Source: Gracilaria domingensis
Taxonomy: Eukaryota > Rhodophyta > Florideophyceae > Gracilariales > Gracilariaceae
NCBI GenBank assembly: GCA_022539475.1
Contig: VCMS01000299.1
Span: forward strand, 40,037 to 104,036
Reading direction: 5' to 3'
DNA length: 64,000 bases
In this document: piece after piece, positions 63,913-64,000 of the stretch
How the letters are laid out: every line of letters begins with the position of its first letter
Position numbering within the stretch: position 1 is the stretch's first letter
Position numbers and translations under genes: made by a program
Notes under the pieces: generated by a model
What the model was told of the DNA's origin: nothing
Database searches by the model: none
The model's input: only the letters and a program-made list of their open reading frames with translations

Positions 63913-64000
63913 TCCAGCTCGCTATCCAGTGAACCACCCTCGAGGTAAACCTCAGCTCCACCATCACAGGTATCCGTACTGGTCAGTTCGGTCCGAGCGG

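Larger units (their letters stand above)
61812..64000 (+). mobile_element. Gypsy element C, left part (runs off the window)
   Basis: After a presumed LTR end (to about 61984), TGGTCTCCCGACC at 61987-61999 is a primer-binding site identical to that of B. A leader and gag follow on the plus strand. No pol is reached before the window ends. Broken, with a few breaks in gag. Confidence 0.7.

Overview
This window reads as nuclear DNA of a photosynthetic eukaryote with a compact, intron-poor gene style and a heavy load of retroelements. I favour a red alga. The five host genes with recognisable domains are open from start to stop with no introns. One of them (a glutathione peroxidase) carries what looks like a plastid transit peptide followed by a lumen signal. 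Gene DNA is very GC-rich, while the surrounding DNA is AT-rich or retroelement-derived. The species assignment is inference, not proof.

Layout. 1-30.9 kb is a nest of LTR retrotransposon fossils. It holds a Copia-type element (E, 2452-14832) carrying a young chromodomain Gypsy element (D, 8418-14710). Next to it is a strongly diverged LTR element (F, 14838-30939) whose left LTR was later split by a solo LTR (G) and by a 12.3-kb chromovirus (A, 16416-28713). Four insertions have exact 5-bp target duplications. 31-38.5 kb is mostly empty, with one small unknown ORF, an array of GC-rich stem-loop repeats and several palindromic miniature elements. 38.9-49.3 kb is a host gene island: an ER Hsp110/GRP170-like chaperone, a glutathione peroxidase, a two-repeat Myb factor, a heme-binding cytochrome b5 domain protein and a berberine-bridge-type flavoprotein. 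49.4-49.8 kb is a piggyBac-like miniature element. 50.5-64 kb holds a second chromovirus (B, 50763-61811), flanked by, and probably inserted into the LTR of, a further Gypsy element (C), which runs off the right edge.

The most notable signal is in chromoviruses A and B. Both carry, just inside the 3' LTR and on the strand opposite gag-pol, a gene for a protein I cannot place in any family. The two copies are recognisably related to each other, including a shared segment ending in AGDFVYFxPW. Both start 50-80 bp from the LTR edge, so the LTR would have to act as a promoter in reverse. Antisense extra genes are known in some plant Gypsy lineages, but I do not recognise this protein.

Other notable items are a perfect 29-bp hairpin upstream of the flavoprotein gene, a duplicated 35-bp module with CACGTG cores, a telomere-like tract inside element B, a glutathione peroxidase with Cys in place of the catalytic Trp and a duplicated beta strand, and two inverted copies of a palindrome-rich miniature element.
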